DNA from: Malaya genurostris
Taxonomy: Eukaryota > Arthropoda > Insecta > Diptera > Culicidae
Reading direction: 5' to 3'
Assembly: GCF_030247185.1 (NCBI RefSeq)
Contig: NC_080572.1
Coordinates: forward strand, 31,604,971 to 31,668,970
DNA: 64,000 nucleotides
Made by a program: the position numbers and the translations under genes
Shown here: one piece after another, positions 38,003 to 49,763 of the stretch
How positions within the stretch are numbered: position 1 is the stretch's first letter
How the letters are laid out: the number at the start of each line of letters is the position of its first letter
Notes under the pieces: model-generated
Told to the model about the DNA's origin: nothing
The model's input: the letters and a program-made list of their open reading frames with translations, nothing else
The model's database searches: none

Positions 38003-38345
38003 CAGAAAGAAATAATGGAATTTACACGACATGTAAATCAGTAGTAACATGGAATACACAGATAAAAATATTTTGTGAATTTACATTTATTTTCATGCAC
38101 TTATTTGGAGCAGGTAATTGAACGGAATGTGACATTACAAAACTAAGCGATTTGTAAATATACAGCCTTGTTCGATGAAAAAGTAAATGCATTTCAATGT
38201 AATTTTACATCAATCGTGGTTGAAATTGGATTGGATTGCATTGAATTTTCAATTAATATAACTGCATCTTTTAATTAACGCTTAGTTTCGCAATTAAAGT
38301 ATACTGAAACGTACAGAATTGTAAAGTATATGTTAATCTGTGTAA
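38003..38345 (-). repeat. MITE copy, rearranged
   Basis: On the minus strand it matches the interior and right end of the MITE at 61012-61296: 'aattctgtacgtttcagtat', 'cgaaactaagcgttaatt', 'acatgtcgtgtaaattccat'. A piece of the left end lies out of order near 38055. No coding sequence. Confidence 0.6.
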
Positions 38346-40359
38346 TATATTCTTGTATAGATTCATATATTGATCTTGAAAACTTGAACTACACAGCTTG
38401 AAATATCTCAATCATAGCTTTAACGTAACTAGCATGTGGATGGAGAATCCTTAAAATAGCTGTACACTAAAAACTTCGCTTCAGTAAAAAAAAATCTGTC
38501 ACTCACCCGTGATTAATAATCGATGTTTACTCATATTGAGTCTGTCGACTTTTTGAAATAAAATCATTATTCCATTACGATGAATTACATTTTATGATTA
38601 TTATATTGACCTAAAAGCATTGTTTAATTGAACAACATCACGCACTGATAGAAACAATTGCTGACAGTCAGAAAAGTTCTTCATGAAAATGATTAGCGGC
38701 CCACAAAAAACTACTTCCGCTGACCACTGGTTGGGAATAGCTGTTATATAGTTATACTTTTTGTATGCTCCGCAGAATTATTATCTTCATTATCTACTTA
38801 TAATTTTGGTACACACTTAATCTTGAAAATGTACTAACGAGGGAAAAGAAACATTAATTATCGGATTATTTGCTAGCATGAACATTGCTCTTTTAGTAAA
38901 ATTTGCTTAGATATATATATGCTGTGGAACAGAAGAGCTAAGAAAAAGCAAAAGCAATTGGTCTTTTTTGCAGTCCAAAATTTCATTTTTAGATTTTGTC
39001 ATCGGATATAGAACATTTGCAATATGATACTTTATAAATTGAATCATATTAGTAAGGTTTTAGGCATGAAACGAGGGATGATTCTTAACTAATTTGAGTC
39101 AATAATGTTGATGTTTATAAATATATGATTTTAACTGTATGTTTCAAAGAACAATACTTCAAGATAATTAAGTTCGTACGATTTTGGTTAGGTTTAAGTG
39201 ACCCCCCAACAAGAATGGCATAAGCTTTGTACATACCACTTCCACTTGTAGTTAAACCCACATGCTACCACACGTGGGTGCATGGGGATTTGTGCCCACC
39301 TCTAACAGCAACAGTGCGGCGGTAATCATACATGAACCTGTCACAGTTTCTCTCCAGGCGGGCAATAATAATTGCGGTTAGCAGCTATCAAATTCTGTGC
39401 AACTCTGTTTTCATGCCACCCGCTGGGACTTGTGCATGTTTATAATATCATCCGTGATTGTCCAGTTGAGTAACTAACTCAAACATGCAATTATCGAAAT
39501 GGACCGTCAAATGACCGTATATGGTCGGTTGGTATTCTAGCTAGATAGTGTTATTGCAATCCAATTCGAGCGGGTGTCCTACTACCGCAACTGGTTGCTA
39601 CCGCTATGGGAGTAATTTGTAAATTTGCTTGCTATTTAGTTAATCCGAAGCAGTACCTTGGTCGTTTGACTGTGCCGTTCTGATGCATTTTGAACGCCCA
39701 GTATTCGAACGGGCAACACACATATCGAACGAGTTGGATTTACGGTAATTGAATTCCATCACTATCGCATGGTACTGAAAGGCTCCAGTCGAATAAACTT
39801 TGACACAGATGTAAATGAAAAAGTAGTCTGTATACAAAAGGTGTGCCATGGTCAACAGGAAATGTAAATAACGAAGTTTTCAATTCTCAATTCAATTTTT
39901 CCTTTTTATCATAGTACTATCAGCTGGATGCTGTTTTAGTTCAACACGTGAAAGACAAATTGGAAAAATCGACTTCATATGTGCTTCGACAGCTCTTGTT
40001 CGCCATGGGTTCCACTCAATTTGTCAAATCTGAACAAGACATATAATTGATGAATTTTCGGAGCATCCATCGAACGTAGAATTGGTTTCCTTTATCCACA
40101 ACGCCTCTTATACAGTTTCAACCATTATACACTTTCACATGATGCAAGGCATACACTGCAGATAACAAATTGCCAATTATCTCGTCATTATGAGGCCAAA
40201 ACTGCGAAACTCTTGTTTTCCAGGCATCATGAAATATGAGAAACCGTCAACGGTCAACATGGTCGTTGTGCGGGCGTATCAAACCAGATTGTAAATATCT
40301 GTTTTTCGTATTCAATGTCTAATGATAGCCTTTCTTTTCTTACGTCCTTTATCTATCAG
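38346..40359. other. Grd intron 3, unique sequence
   Basis: No gene or mobile element recognised. 39210-39470 is less AT-rich than the surrounding intron and could be conserved intronic sequence. Confidence 0.4.
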
Positions 40360-40442
40360 GTTAACAATAAAAGCAGGATGCCCCATGAACCTGGAAGACT
40401 TCCCTATGGATATTCAACGTTGTCCACTGAAATTCGGATCAT
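40360..40442 (+). CDS. Grd: Grd exon 4 (83 bp), Cys-loop
   Basis: The acceptor 'atctatcag' leads into LTIKAGCPMNLEDFPMDIQ and RCPLKFGS, with donor 't|gtaagt', phase 1. The two cysteines enclose 13 residues (CPMNLEDFPMDIQRC), the signature disulfide loop of this receptor superfamily, which couples agonist binding to channel opening. An 83-bp exon here fits insect GABA-receptor genes. The following exon (expected to continue with GYTTSDV-like sequence) and the four membrane segments were not found in the remaining 23.5 kb and must lie beyond the window. Confidence 0.94.
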
Positions 40443-40803
40443 GTAAGTAAAGTGTTGAAATATTAAAATGAATACGATTAACAAAAAGGCGTAAAGTTTG
40501 AATGTGCTTAAGTAAAACCGTTTTATATATGCGTAAAAGTGCTGAATTAATTCTGACGAAAACAAGAGGAGATTTACTAGCTGTTCCGATCAGAGAGCAA
40601 TGAATTATTGAAGCTGGATTCTATTTTTCGGAAAAACAGTACCTTTATACAATCAGTCGCTGGTAGGAGTAACAGCATTGTTATCCGCCTTGGATAGTCG
40701 TACATGGGGTAACATTTTAGTGCCTCTGTAATCAAGGCGTAACTAATAACCGTCATCCATGCCAGGTGACTGAAAACTGTATCAAAGCGCTTTTCATACA
40801 GTT

Positions 40804-40840
40804 TGAGATCGATTCGAGCACGCTGCTCGAATCGATCTCA
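40804..40840. repeat. Perfect hairpin, 17-bp arms and 3-base loop
   Basis: 40804-40820 ('tgagatcgattcgagca') and 40824-40840 are exact reverse complements around CGC, about 360 bp after Grd exon 4. Confidence 0.9.
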
Positions 40841-41214
40841 ATCTTGTCCGGGAAATTTTTTGCTCCTGTTTGTCCTTACTTATGTCGGTTCGTATGGCAA
40901 TCAACTAACATGACATGCAAACTCTACTAGATTTTATTCAAATTTAAAAGATTTTATACGATTTTGACATCGTATTCTAAATTACTGTAAAAATTGCAGT
41001 AGGGTAACAAAGATATTTTGGCCCACTTTAGGATTTATTTTATTTTGACTCACTTTGTATAAATTTCCACCAAATGTTGCAATATCTTTGAAAAACCCTT
41101 CCGCAATAGGTAATAGGTGATTAGCTTCAAATTGATGCAACATGGGTTACTCAACATCGGTTAAATCCATAAAGTTTGTTAGGAGGGCCAAAATATATGA
41201 ACTGTCCAAAATAC

Positions 41215-41605
41215 CTGTTACCCTAATTTTTGATAGGATCACAAGACCTTTCATTTGACCTTAAGATTGAGAATATCGGTTCTGAAATCTCTGAGAAAAG
41301 TTAGTAAGATCCATTTTTGTGCATATGACTATTATCTCTCTTTGTCAATCGAAAACCGGGAACCAGGATAGCTAGAATCGGTTCGTTTTGGGAGCCTAGT
41401 GATTGGTGTAGTTTTGATGCCTATTTTATATTTTTTTACGTGTTTTGTTTCGCCGCATTAAGTGACGGTACAAAATTTTTAACACACGTTACGCTATAAC
41501 TCCGGAACCGGAAGTCCACGGGACCTTTCATTTGAACCTAAGTTTGTAGAAATCGGTCAAACCATCGCAGAGAAAAGCGGGTGAGGGGTTCAACCATCTC
41601 CGAGA
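41215..41605 (-). repeat. Dispersed mosquito repeat
   Basis: 'gacctttcatttgaacctaa', 'cgaaaaccgggaaccaggat', 'ctccggaaccggaagtcc' and 'aaatcggtcaaaccatc' are the module set in minus orientation. Confidence 0.7.
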
Positions 41606-41608
41606 TAA

Positions 41609-41758
41609 TTTTTTTTATTTAGATTATAGAGGTTTTAACGTGGTCATTCGTCTCTCGGGCCAGAAAAATTTCTTGGCCCTATGTGCGGGGTTGGGATTCG
41701 AATCCAGGTAGGCTGCGTAAAAGATGATTGTCTTACTAATCACGCTATGCCCGTCCCC
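41609..41758 (-). mobile_element. Second tRNA-derived SINE family, with A-tail
   Basis: On the minus strand: a tRNA-like start ('gggacgggcatagcgtgat'), the B-box 'ggattcgaatccc', the body 'ccgcacatagggccaagaaa' and an end 'cctctataatctaaat' with an A8 tail. Similar 9-10-bp flanks, 'gagataatt' (41602) and 'gagattattt' (41760), are a plausible imperfect target duplication. It differs from the SINE at 8375 in sequence and tail. Confidence 0.8.
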
Positions 41759-42426
41759 TGAGATTATTTGACACATACAGACTAGGATGGGACAAACCGG
41801 GTAGATGTGAATAGCAAACAAAGAACAAAATAATGACAAATTTTACCATCTTGATGTTTCTGTGCTGGCATAGCGATACTTGATATTTTCTTGATATTTA
41901 ATCAAAGGAATCAAGGAATAGTACAATGTCTGTTAAGCATCAAAATAAGTAATGACATTTTATTTAGTAATTGATGAGTTATTTCAATTTAATTAAGTAC
42001 AATTGATCGTGTAGTTCTATCTTCAAATAAAATTCAATTGAATTACACTGATAAGTGATATGCTTATGATATTATTCTTTTCCGGGTACTAGAATATCCA
42101 ATAGCTGAAACATTCGTCTTTTATAAATATTTTGTATTGATATTACAAATTTGATATTTTGTTGTTATTTTCTCATACAGACTATGTTATGGTTTTTGAT
42201 ATTTTAACTCTTATTCAAACTAAATAATGTTAATTTCTACCACTGAGATATTCGGTTTTTATAATAAAATTTTTCTATTGGTTTGCCAATCATTTCTACC
42301 CGGGAAGGTTTAATGGCAAAAAGATGAGGTTTATTTTCTCACTTCGCCAAACTTTTCGTGTTCCTTTTTTCACGACCAAGGTTTGAAGTTTGTATGGGAT
42401 TTAGTATGAGGTCTTTTTGCAAATTG

Positions 42427-42482
42427 ACTGGATATCAACCTGTACTCTCTAAAAACTGGATATCAACCTGTACTCTCTAAAA
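42427..42482 (+). repeat. Two perfect tandem 28-bp units
   Basis: 'actggatatcaacctgtact' plus 'ctctaaaa' is repeated exactly twice. Confidence 0.95.
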
Positions 42483-42498
42483 ATCAATGCTTAAGTCA

Positions 42499-43386
42499 TT
42501 TCCTTAGGAAATTTAACGAGGGAGAAAACCTTCGCAAGGTATACAACAATCAACATTTGTAGAAAAAGTTATTAAAGAAAAACTGACACAAGGTTCAAGC
42601 AATGGCTCATTCCTCAAAATATCTAGCACCACTGCTGTTAGTGGTAGTAATATAATTTGTGTTTTCCTTTTGTGTGCTGTAATGGTTGATCTGAGTTGTT
42701 TGACGTATTCACTATAATGACTCAGCATAGTATGAAGATTCTTTTTTAAGTGTAGGGTCATGTTCCAAAACTTTCTGTTAAGACATAAACTTTTTATTTT
42801 GGAGAAAAATGTTTTTGGGTTCTTCGACAATGTTTTAGAAAAACTCCAATCCAATAACTTTGTGGAAGACGTAAGCTTTCCATCTTATATAATTCAAAAG
42901 ATGTGGACGATGCTATTCTGTGCAAACAAAAAAATTATTCATGGCTTGTCACTGAAAAATAATCTTCATGCTTAGGCATTAAACAACTTAGATCGACCGT
43001 TGTAGCATAATAAAAGAAAGTCAAATCATTATTTTTACGTTTCGTCTTTGACTCATCAGTGCAGAGCAGTTCAAATTGAACTGCTTAGTGCTAAACTCGG
43101 CAGTTCAATTTGAACCGCTAAGCAGACGTAAAGTTTCTGCTACTTACAGACCACTTTTTGTTTTGCAACGAAGTGCAATGTCTTTTCTGACGTGCCGAAC
43201 GAAAAAAAAAAAAAAAAAGAAAGTCAAATCATATTACGACGACCAGCAGCAGTGGTGCTAGATATATTAAAGAATGAGCCATTGTTCGGACCTGGTGTCG
43301 GTTTTCAATTTAGTAACTTTATCTACAAATGTCGGATCATTTTACAGTCTTCGAGAGGTTTCCTTCCTTGTTAAATTTCTTAAGGA
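42499..43386. mobile_element. TIR element with ~150-bp inverted ends, carrying a retrocopy
   Basis: The left side (42499-42650) and right side (43222-43386) are inverted copies of each other at roughly 80% by eye, with outer ends 'tttccttaggaaatttaac' and 'gttaaatttcttaaggaa'. Translated outward, the arms read similarly (AVVLDILRNEPL against AVVLDILKNEPL, both ending GFLP), as expected of inverted copies; this does not show a protein. A 185-bp retrocopy plus target duplication sits inside the right half. Confidence 0.65.
43030..43214 (+). mobile_element. Retroposed single arm of the 24950 palindrome, poly-A tail, 18-bp target duplication
   Basis: 43030-43201 matches the left arm of the palindrome at 24953 from 'attatttttacgtttcgtc' to 'ctgacgtgccgaacg' and then changes directly into an A run. 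The 18-bp 'aaaagaaagtcaaatcat' stands at 43012-43029 and 43215-43232, the second copy merging into the tail. A tail and a long target duplication are the marks of LINE-driven retroposition, so the arm sequence behaves as a SINE or as a transcript copied by a LINE. Confidence 0.85.
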
Positions 43387-43562
43387 ATTGACATGCAATG
43401 ATTTTTCGAGTTTATAGGTTGATCTCCAGCCGAATTTTTGTAAAACGTCAATTTCCCCATACTAAACCTCGGGCGTGAAAATATAGTTTTATCAATCGAG
43501 CCCCAATACACACACACAGACATTGCTTAACTCGACGAACAGAGTCGAATGGCATATGACAC

Positions 43563-44050
43563 TTTCGTGCGGTGGAGCACTTTAATCGATCAACAAGTTT
43601 TTCTGAGTCCAAAGTACACACGATTTCCTGCTAAAATACGTCTCTGAAATTTCTCTGCTGGTATCATTATCGGTGGTCATCAGTGAGCTCAAACACACGA
43701 ACTCATCAACCACCTCGTTATCGTTATCGTCTGTCAATATTCGTGGTGGGAGGCGTAGTATTTTTCTAGAACCTCTTCCTCTCATGCATTTTGTTTTCGA
43801 CGCCAGCGAGTTTTATAGGCAATCCGCTACGCCTACCTTTGGTTTTAGTCCGATGTATGTCTCCATAATCTTCTCAAGTTTACGTGTCACAATATCAATG
43901 TCGTCAGTGAAGCCAAAAAGCTATACGTATATCCGGAAGATCGTCGGCTGGACGTGCACACAGATTGAATTCTTTGTCGTTCAGTGCATCTTGTGTTACG
44001 CCATTCAGATATTCGTGGTAGAACTCGCCCTTGCTCCTTGCGATAATTGA
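43563..44050 (-). pseudogene. RTE-like LINE RT fragment
   Basis: The minus strand has LFGFTDDIDIVTRKLEKIME, followed by TYIGLKPKV, then DEFVCLSSLMTTDNDTSREI and SRKSCVLWTQKNL in shifted frames. These are the catalytic box and thumb region also found in the LINE at 30690-32510 (FGFADD... and later). It is a short decayed fragment. Confidence 0.65.
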
Positions 44051-44404
44051 TCTTCGTATCTGTAGTCAGGGCTGCCGCAAGGGGAGGGGAAAAGAAAGGA
44101 TCGACTTTGTGCTTTTGAGAATTTGAAACCGCGTAACTTCGAAAATCCGCTTAAAAAAACACAAAATAGAAAAAAGTGGTTTGATGCCAAATGTGTTAGA
44201 AGTGTATGAAACGTCCAGATCAGGAGTAATATGAAAAAAAAAATTTTTTTTTTTAGGAACTCTTAATTGAAATTTTTCTATACCAAATCTTAGAAATGCA
44301 TGAAACGTCGAGATATAGTGTAATCTAATTTTTTTAATCAAAAATTGTCTAAGTGGCAGAAAGTTGATTTAAAAAAATTTCAAAATAAAACAAGAAAAGA
44401 CTTC

Positions 44405-45912
44405 CATTTGAATAAACAAATAGTCACTCACTTTTCTCAGAGATGACTGCACCGATTTTTAGAAATTTAAATTCAAACGAAAGATCCTATGGTCCCATAG
44501 CCTGCTACTGAAATAAATTTCTCAACCGATTTCCACAGACTATAAAAGGTCTTGATATTCTTGAGGTCCACCCAGATCCGACTTCCGGTTCACAGCGCGA
44601 TAAGTGAAAAAATATTTTTTCACAAGTGATGCTAAAACGAAACGCATAAATTCATCTAGTTGGGAGGTTTTTTTAGTTGGTGGATATATAAGCCTACTAG
44701 TCCCCGATTTCCGGTTCCGAAAGCACCGATAATAGTGAGAAAATTTTCAAAACCAGAACTTACTACGAGCTCTTGATTCAAATTAAAGCTCTCATTGTCT
44801 TCAGAAATACTGTGCAATTTCATCCAGTGACAAAACTTTCAAACCGTCATACAAAATGAAGATGCAAAACCGGTACGCATCAGTACGCGCAGATCCGGAA
44901 GAACAGTGTACTTTGTTCAATTTTGTATAGCGTATACGGGAGAACGAGAACGAGAAGTAAATTTAATAACTATTTCAACTTTTAAGCCTGGCTATTTGAT
45001 AGCCGCAAAATTTTCTTACGACTGTGAAGGTCTCTGAGTTCCGACTCTGGAAATAAATTGTCAAAAATTTCATCGAAACTTGCATCGATTTCTAATAAAA
45101 TGTTAATGATAGTCATTACACCACATGGTGAATTTAAACAGGTTTTTCATAATAGTGAATCATAATCGCAACTCCGTTCTCTTTTATACCTCACTAAAGA
45201 CAATTGACAAATCTGAACAGTATGATGATCGAAACGAGTAAATCTAACGATAAAAATAGTATCGGTGATAGCACAAATAAATACATTTCTAAATAAAAAA
45301 AAAACTAAATATTTCTAAAGTAACAAATGCACATTGATTTCTAGGAGGTGTATTCGCTTCGACTCCCTAAACCGCATAGTGTAAGAAAAGTTAAATTCTT
45401 TGAAAAGAGAAACGCAATAGTTAAAAACAACAGCAGAACACTAAGAACAATACCAGAACATAAAATAATACATTCCAATGTACATGGAGGATTGTTCCAT
45501 AGAAGTTCGTAAGCATGATCTTCGTTTAGAAGCTCTCGAGAAAACAATCCGAAGATACAGACCACAGTACAAAGAGATTCGTTCCATCGCAATGGAAGTG
45601 TGCACGATTTTTTTTTTATTAGAAATCTATACTTTCTTGTCTGATATTTATTCAAAACTAATATAAAATGATGGTTACCTACAAGAATAACCTGGCTGTT
45701 CACTATGATCATCAATGCGAGAAACTGTGTAATGTCAGACCGGATGATGTGAATACGAATAAAACTAACACGCTTTCTTCATACTTCTGAATATCCAAAA
45801 TCGTTCTCATAAGTTGAATGACTGGTAAAGTGTGCCATAGATCCGAGTAGGATTCAAAAGATGTCAAGCATCCTAAGTAGAGCGAGTTACAGCGACCATT
45901 TGCTGGGTAACC
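44405..45912. repeat. 1.5-kb repeat, copy 2 (Grd intron 4)
   Basis: Direct repeat of 28865-30440 with small indels and substitutions. A 124-codon minus frame (45341-45715) with a hydrophobic core (GIVLSVLLLFLTIAFLF) is partly kept in copy 1 (29849-30103). It is the only hint of past coding capacity and I do not recognise it. Confidence 0.85.
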
Positions 45913-47955
45913 AATGATTTCGTTTCGGAGTTCAAACACCCCGAAACTCAAAATTATTAGGGGAAATCCCCGGGCCCGAACTTTTTCATGGGGTCCAGAA
46001 ATTCTAAGACTCGTAATTGTGTTTTCATTCTTCATAACAAAAAATCGAGACATATCTGGCTTGCGAATTATTTTGATAAAATAATCTGTTTAAAATTCTT
46101 TTAATAAGATGATATTCCTATGGTCATACTGTTTTAAATTCTCATGTTTAGGGGCCCGTATTATTGCAGTCCCCCGGGCCCGAATTTTCTTTCGGCGGTC
46201 CTGTCTATAGTATACAATCTATTGTAACAAAATAGGTACATTTTAATTGATAAACTCATCACCTGCATGGTTTTATGTTCCATTTTCTTCTCCAAAAAGT
46301 TACTGCAATATCACCCACCTAATTATGAAATGGTGATACCAGAAAAATTAGACAGTTAATTTAAAAACTGTGTACAACAGATCAATCATAGCATAGAATT
46401 GATCTGTAAACCTGTTGAAATAACACAGCCGATAAATAATTATTGCACACTTGTTGAACTTCACTTTTTACTTTTTATCAATTGAAATATAGTAATTTTG
46501 GAAAATTGGCTCGCATCGACAATGTTCTCTCTATAGTGATATAAGATTTTTTCATGTTATTGTACACGATCTGCTGAACTTGGTAAATGAATCTATGTTA
46601 TAGCCCGGCGGCTCGTGCCAAACGTTTGTAAAAATCTCTAATGATTATTCCAAGGTAAAGCCGATAAGTATCATCCCATTAACATGTTGTACAAGGTGGA
46701 AAAATTTTTGAGCTTGTTGTTAAATACCAGCTGAATAACTATTTGAACAGTAATAGTTTGCTAATACCAGAGCAATCGAGATATCAGAAGTCACTCTTGC
46801 CCACAGAATTATTTTTAAGCTTGTTATGCCTACACAGGAAAAAAATGTGAATTTTACTTGTAACTTAATTCCACATTCCGATGCAATTCATAAAACCTAA
46901 CTTTTCAAATGACGGAGAATTCAAATCATAATGACTTTATGTCTAATCTGAATGAAGTTTACAGGTTCAAACTGTAATTTGCTCTCAGCTAGTGAGAAAA
47001 ACTGCATGAATTATATGGACCATTTCTCTGCACAGAAGATGTTTTTCTGTGGTTCAATTGATTAACAGACGTACATTTCGATCTGACGATTCTCGGTTCA
47101 AGTCGCATATTGAATTTTCGGTTTTTATTTCATTTTATTTCAACACGAGTAATATTCACATCACACAATTCTACATGTGAGCAATTTGCTACGAAATTGA
47201 AGGTAGATTTTTCTTGTATTTTTTGATTTAGCTCAAATTTTGCACATGCATCCTTTATGATCAAAAGAGACAATTTGCTTCATCAATAATATATATTTAA
47301 AAAACGGTGGGTTCGATCGATTTGGTATCTTCTGCAATGTTTTAGGTAATTATAAGAACTATGTAAAAAAATTAGCATTGTTGGAAAAAAATTATTGTTT
47401 TATTTTATTTAAAAAAATAACACCTAAAATTCAGATATTGCATTTTTTGTTAATTTTTTGATATGTTGTAGCTAAAGTTCAAATTAAAATACTGTCAAAT
47501 TTGTAGAATGGAGAAATAATATTTTATGATGAAAGATTTTTTTTTTAAATTTTCCTACAGAATGTTATGAAAGAACGCTAATTTATCAATGAAAAAGATG
47601 TTAATCAAAATTCTGCTATCGTTCTCGACATACAGGGAATTGAAAAGTATTTCGGGAAATTTTTGTTTTGGTAATAATTTTGGAGGATCTTTGAATTTTG
47701 TTAACATAGAAGCAAATTATCTTGAAACAGTAAATAAATTGTTAAGCAAAAGTTAGTACTCATTATATATGTTTTTTTCTAATATTAGAATGTATAAAAT
47801 ATATATGAAAAAGGTTATATATACATTTTCCGCAAAGAATCAGAAAATATGTTTCCCAGTTTTCTGATATAAACATACCTGTTATTTTCTTAAAGTAAGT
47901 CTGTTGTTATATTTTTTCTGATCTTACACAAATGTGTTATGAAACATTTGGTCCC
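45913..47955. other. Grd intron 4; possible tRNA-like SINE remnant
   Basis: 'ccccgggcccgaa' occurs twice (near 45967 and 46171) in a block that may be a repeat fragment. At 47048-47125 'ctgtggttcaattgattaac' and 'ctcggttcaagtcgcat' resemble tRNA A- and B-box regions, but the fold is not convincing. Otherwise nothing seen. Confidence 0.3.
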
Positions 47956-48877
47956 TGTTGGGGGGACATTAGTCTCTCAGCCCAAAGCCATAATAACCCA
48001 CCAATCAACAATAATGACGGTTCATTTAAAAGAGAGGTAATAACAAAGAAAAGCAGTGCACTCACCATTTGGGTTGTCGTCACGTTGCCAAAAATCACGT
48101 CTTTCTCGGCGGTCTCGCCGTCCGTTCTGTTTCCCATGAAGTTCAGATTTGCCGCAGCAGCGAAATTCCTCAGGCAGCTTTCCCGGGTGATCCTCGTGCG
48201 AAGTGGGAGTCGTTTCCGTCCTGTTTCTTCTTCTGGTTCTGCCTGTCGACTCCAGCGCCAAACCTCGGAATCGGCTCTCCGGATACCCTCGTGCTATCCA
48301 CGATAATGCGACGATTGCACTTCCAGGGGAAACGCTGACCCCTCACTGATTCTTCACCACTTCGGATTTTACCGCCTCCGCACAGGAATCCGATTCACAA
48401 CGGCCCTGCGAAAACTGCTTGCTACACCGCTGCAGTGCGATCACACAGCGACGCCGGAACCACTCGGGGAACGCTTGACACGGGAACTCTGGATGTTGGC
48501 GTGGTGATTACTCCCAATTTTTGCTGTGAACGGGTCAACATCCAAGTCCGTTGATTTTTATCGAAACCACCGATAAGGATCGCTGACCAGGACGTCATTC
48601 ACTCGGGACTCCCGGGACACGCGGTCACGGTTTTTTCAGTCGCTTGCTTCACACTTTCCCGGCCTTCTTTTTTTCACGTCCTCTCGCTCGCGTGTTCACC
48701 CAAAAACTGATTTGTCATTTTTCCCCTCCATCCGGCCGGCGTATTCAAAATAATAATCTATACCGTTTCGCTCTTCAAGCGAGTAATTTACTATTGTCTC
48801 TGTTTTAATGCAGAGTGTTTCGTGCACGCTTAACACAAACCCCTCATGAACCTTAAGTTACTAACTTAACTGTAACA
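47956..48877 (-). repeat. 3' LTR (left copy)
   Basis: 47964-48877 and 50853-51766 align without an indel at a constant offset of 2889; I noticed one substitution (A at about 48728 against G). The LTR is far richer in GC than its surroundings. On the minus strand it contains a 79-codon arginine-rich frame (48022-48261) and a strong splice-donor match 'aatg|gtgagt' near 48065. Confidence 0.85.
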
Positions 48878-49763
48878 CAACATTGCCGTTACAGAAAAAT
48901 TTCTCATGAATCGGCGAAAGCTCGAATCATGAGAAATTTATGAGCCAACATCACAAAGAAGTCCCCCGGAGACTATACATCGCATTATGAACGTGATGCT
49001 TAAGACAATCAACGCTCGTAACATGTTCCTGTACGGAACAAGCTTCACAAAACTAAATGACACAAATCCACAAATCTATACAATAACGCCAGCGAATTCT
49101 GGCTAATTCGCGATTACCGCCAACTAACTTATGGCTATCAGTCTCCGGGTAAGTCCTTATACACCAAACACGAAAGTCCTGTTGTAACGGCAGAACATTC
49201 AATAAACTCTTAACCTATTTTAGTGCTAAATAGGTTTGAATTAACAATGAAGATATAACTAAACAATGTATTTGTGATAGCTTTTTTGGTTTGTAACAAA
49301 TGGTTGACTGTCGTAGAGGAAAAGGGGTATTTAGTCCCTCGATCGTTATGAGCCCAATGCAAGGGTTTTACCGCGCCCAGAATCGCGTTACTTTTGTACG
49401 GATTGTCATAACGACCCCTATTACAACTGTCTACCCGATTTACGAATCCTGACTGCTCTGGATCTTGCATGACGTCGACACCAATCCAGGAATGGGTAGT
49501 TTCTTCCGATCTCGTGTTTTCGTGAAACTTTGTAGCTGGTGTAACTCATAGCTGTTTAAACGACTGTCAGTTTCTCCCGATCTGACCAAACGGCAGGCCT
49601 GTGAAGGCTAGGTATTCTCTCGGTATCCTTCATGTGCGGTTGAATTCAATCGTTGTACTTTCACTCGATGGGTCATTGCACCCAGATTAACCATGTGGCG
49701 TAATGCCATTTCATAGTAGATTTCTTCATCATTCAAATGAGTGAAATCCATTCTACTTATGTA
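48878..49763. other. Internal region of the LTR element, non-coding
   Basis: The only frame of note is 86 codons at 49210-49470 (-), with no recognised motif. Together with 50691-50824 it makes an internal region of about 1.0 kb once the mariner insertion is removed. Confidence 0.5.

Noticed and set aside
47960..48880. GC-rich block with frames on both strands as a host gene or CpG island
   Set aside because: Repeated almost exactly at 50853-51766 with LTR-like ends and a primer-binding site next to it.
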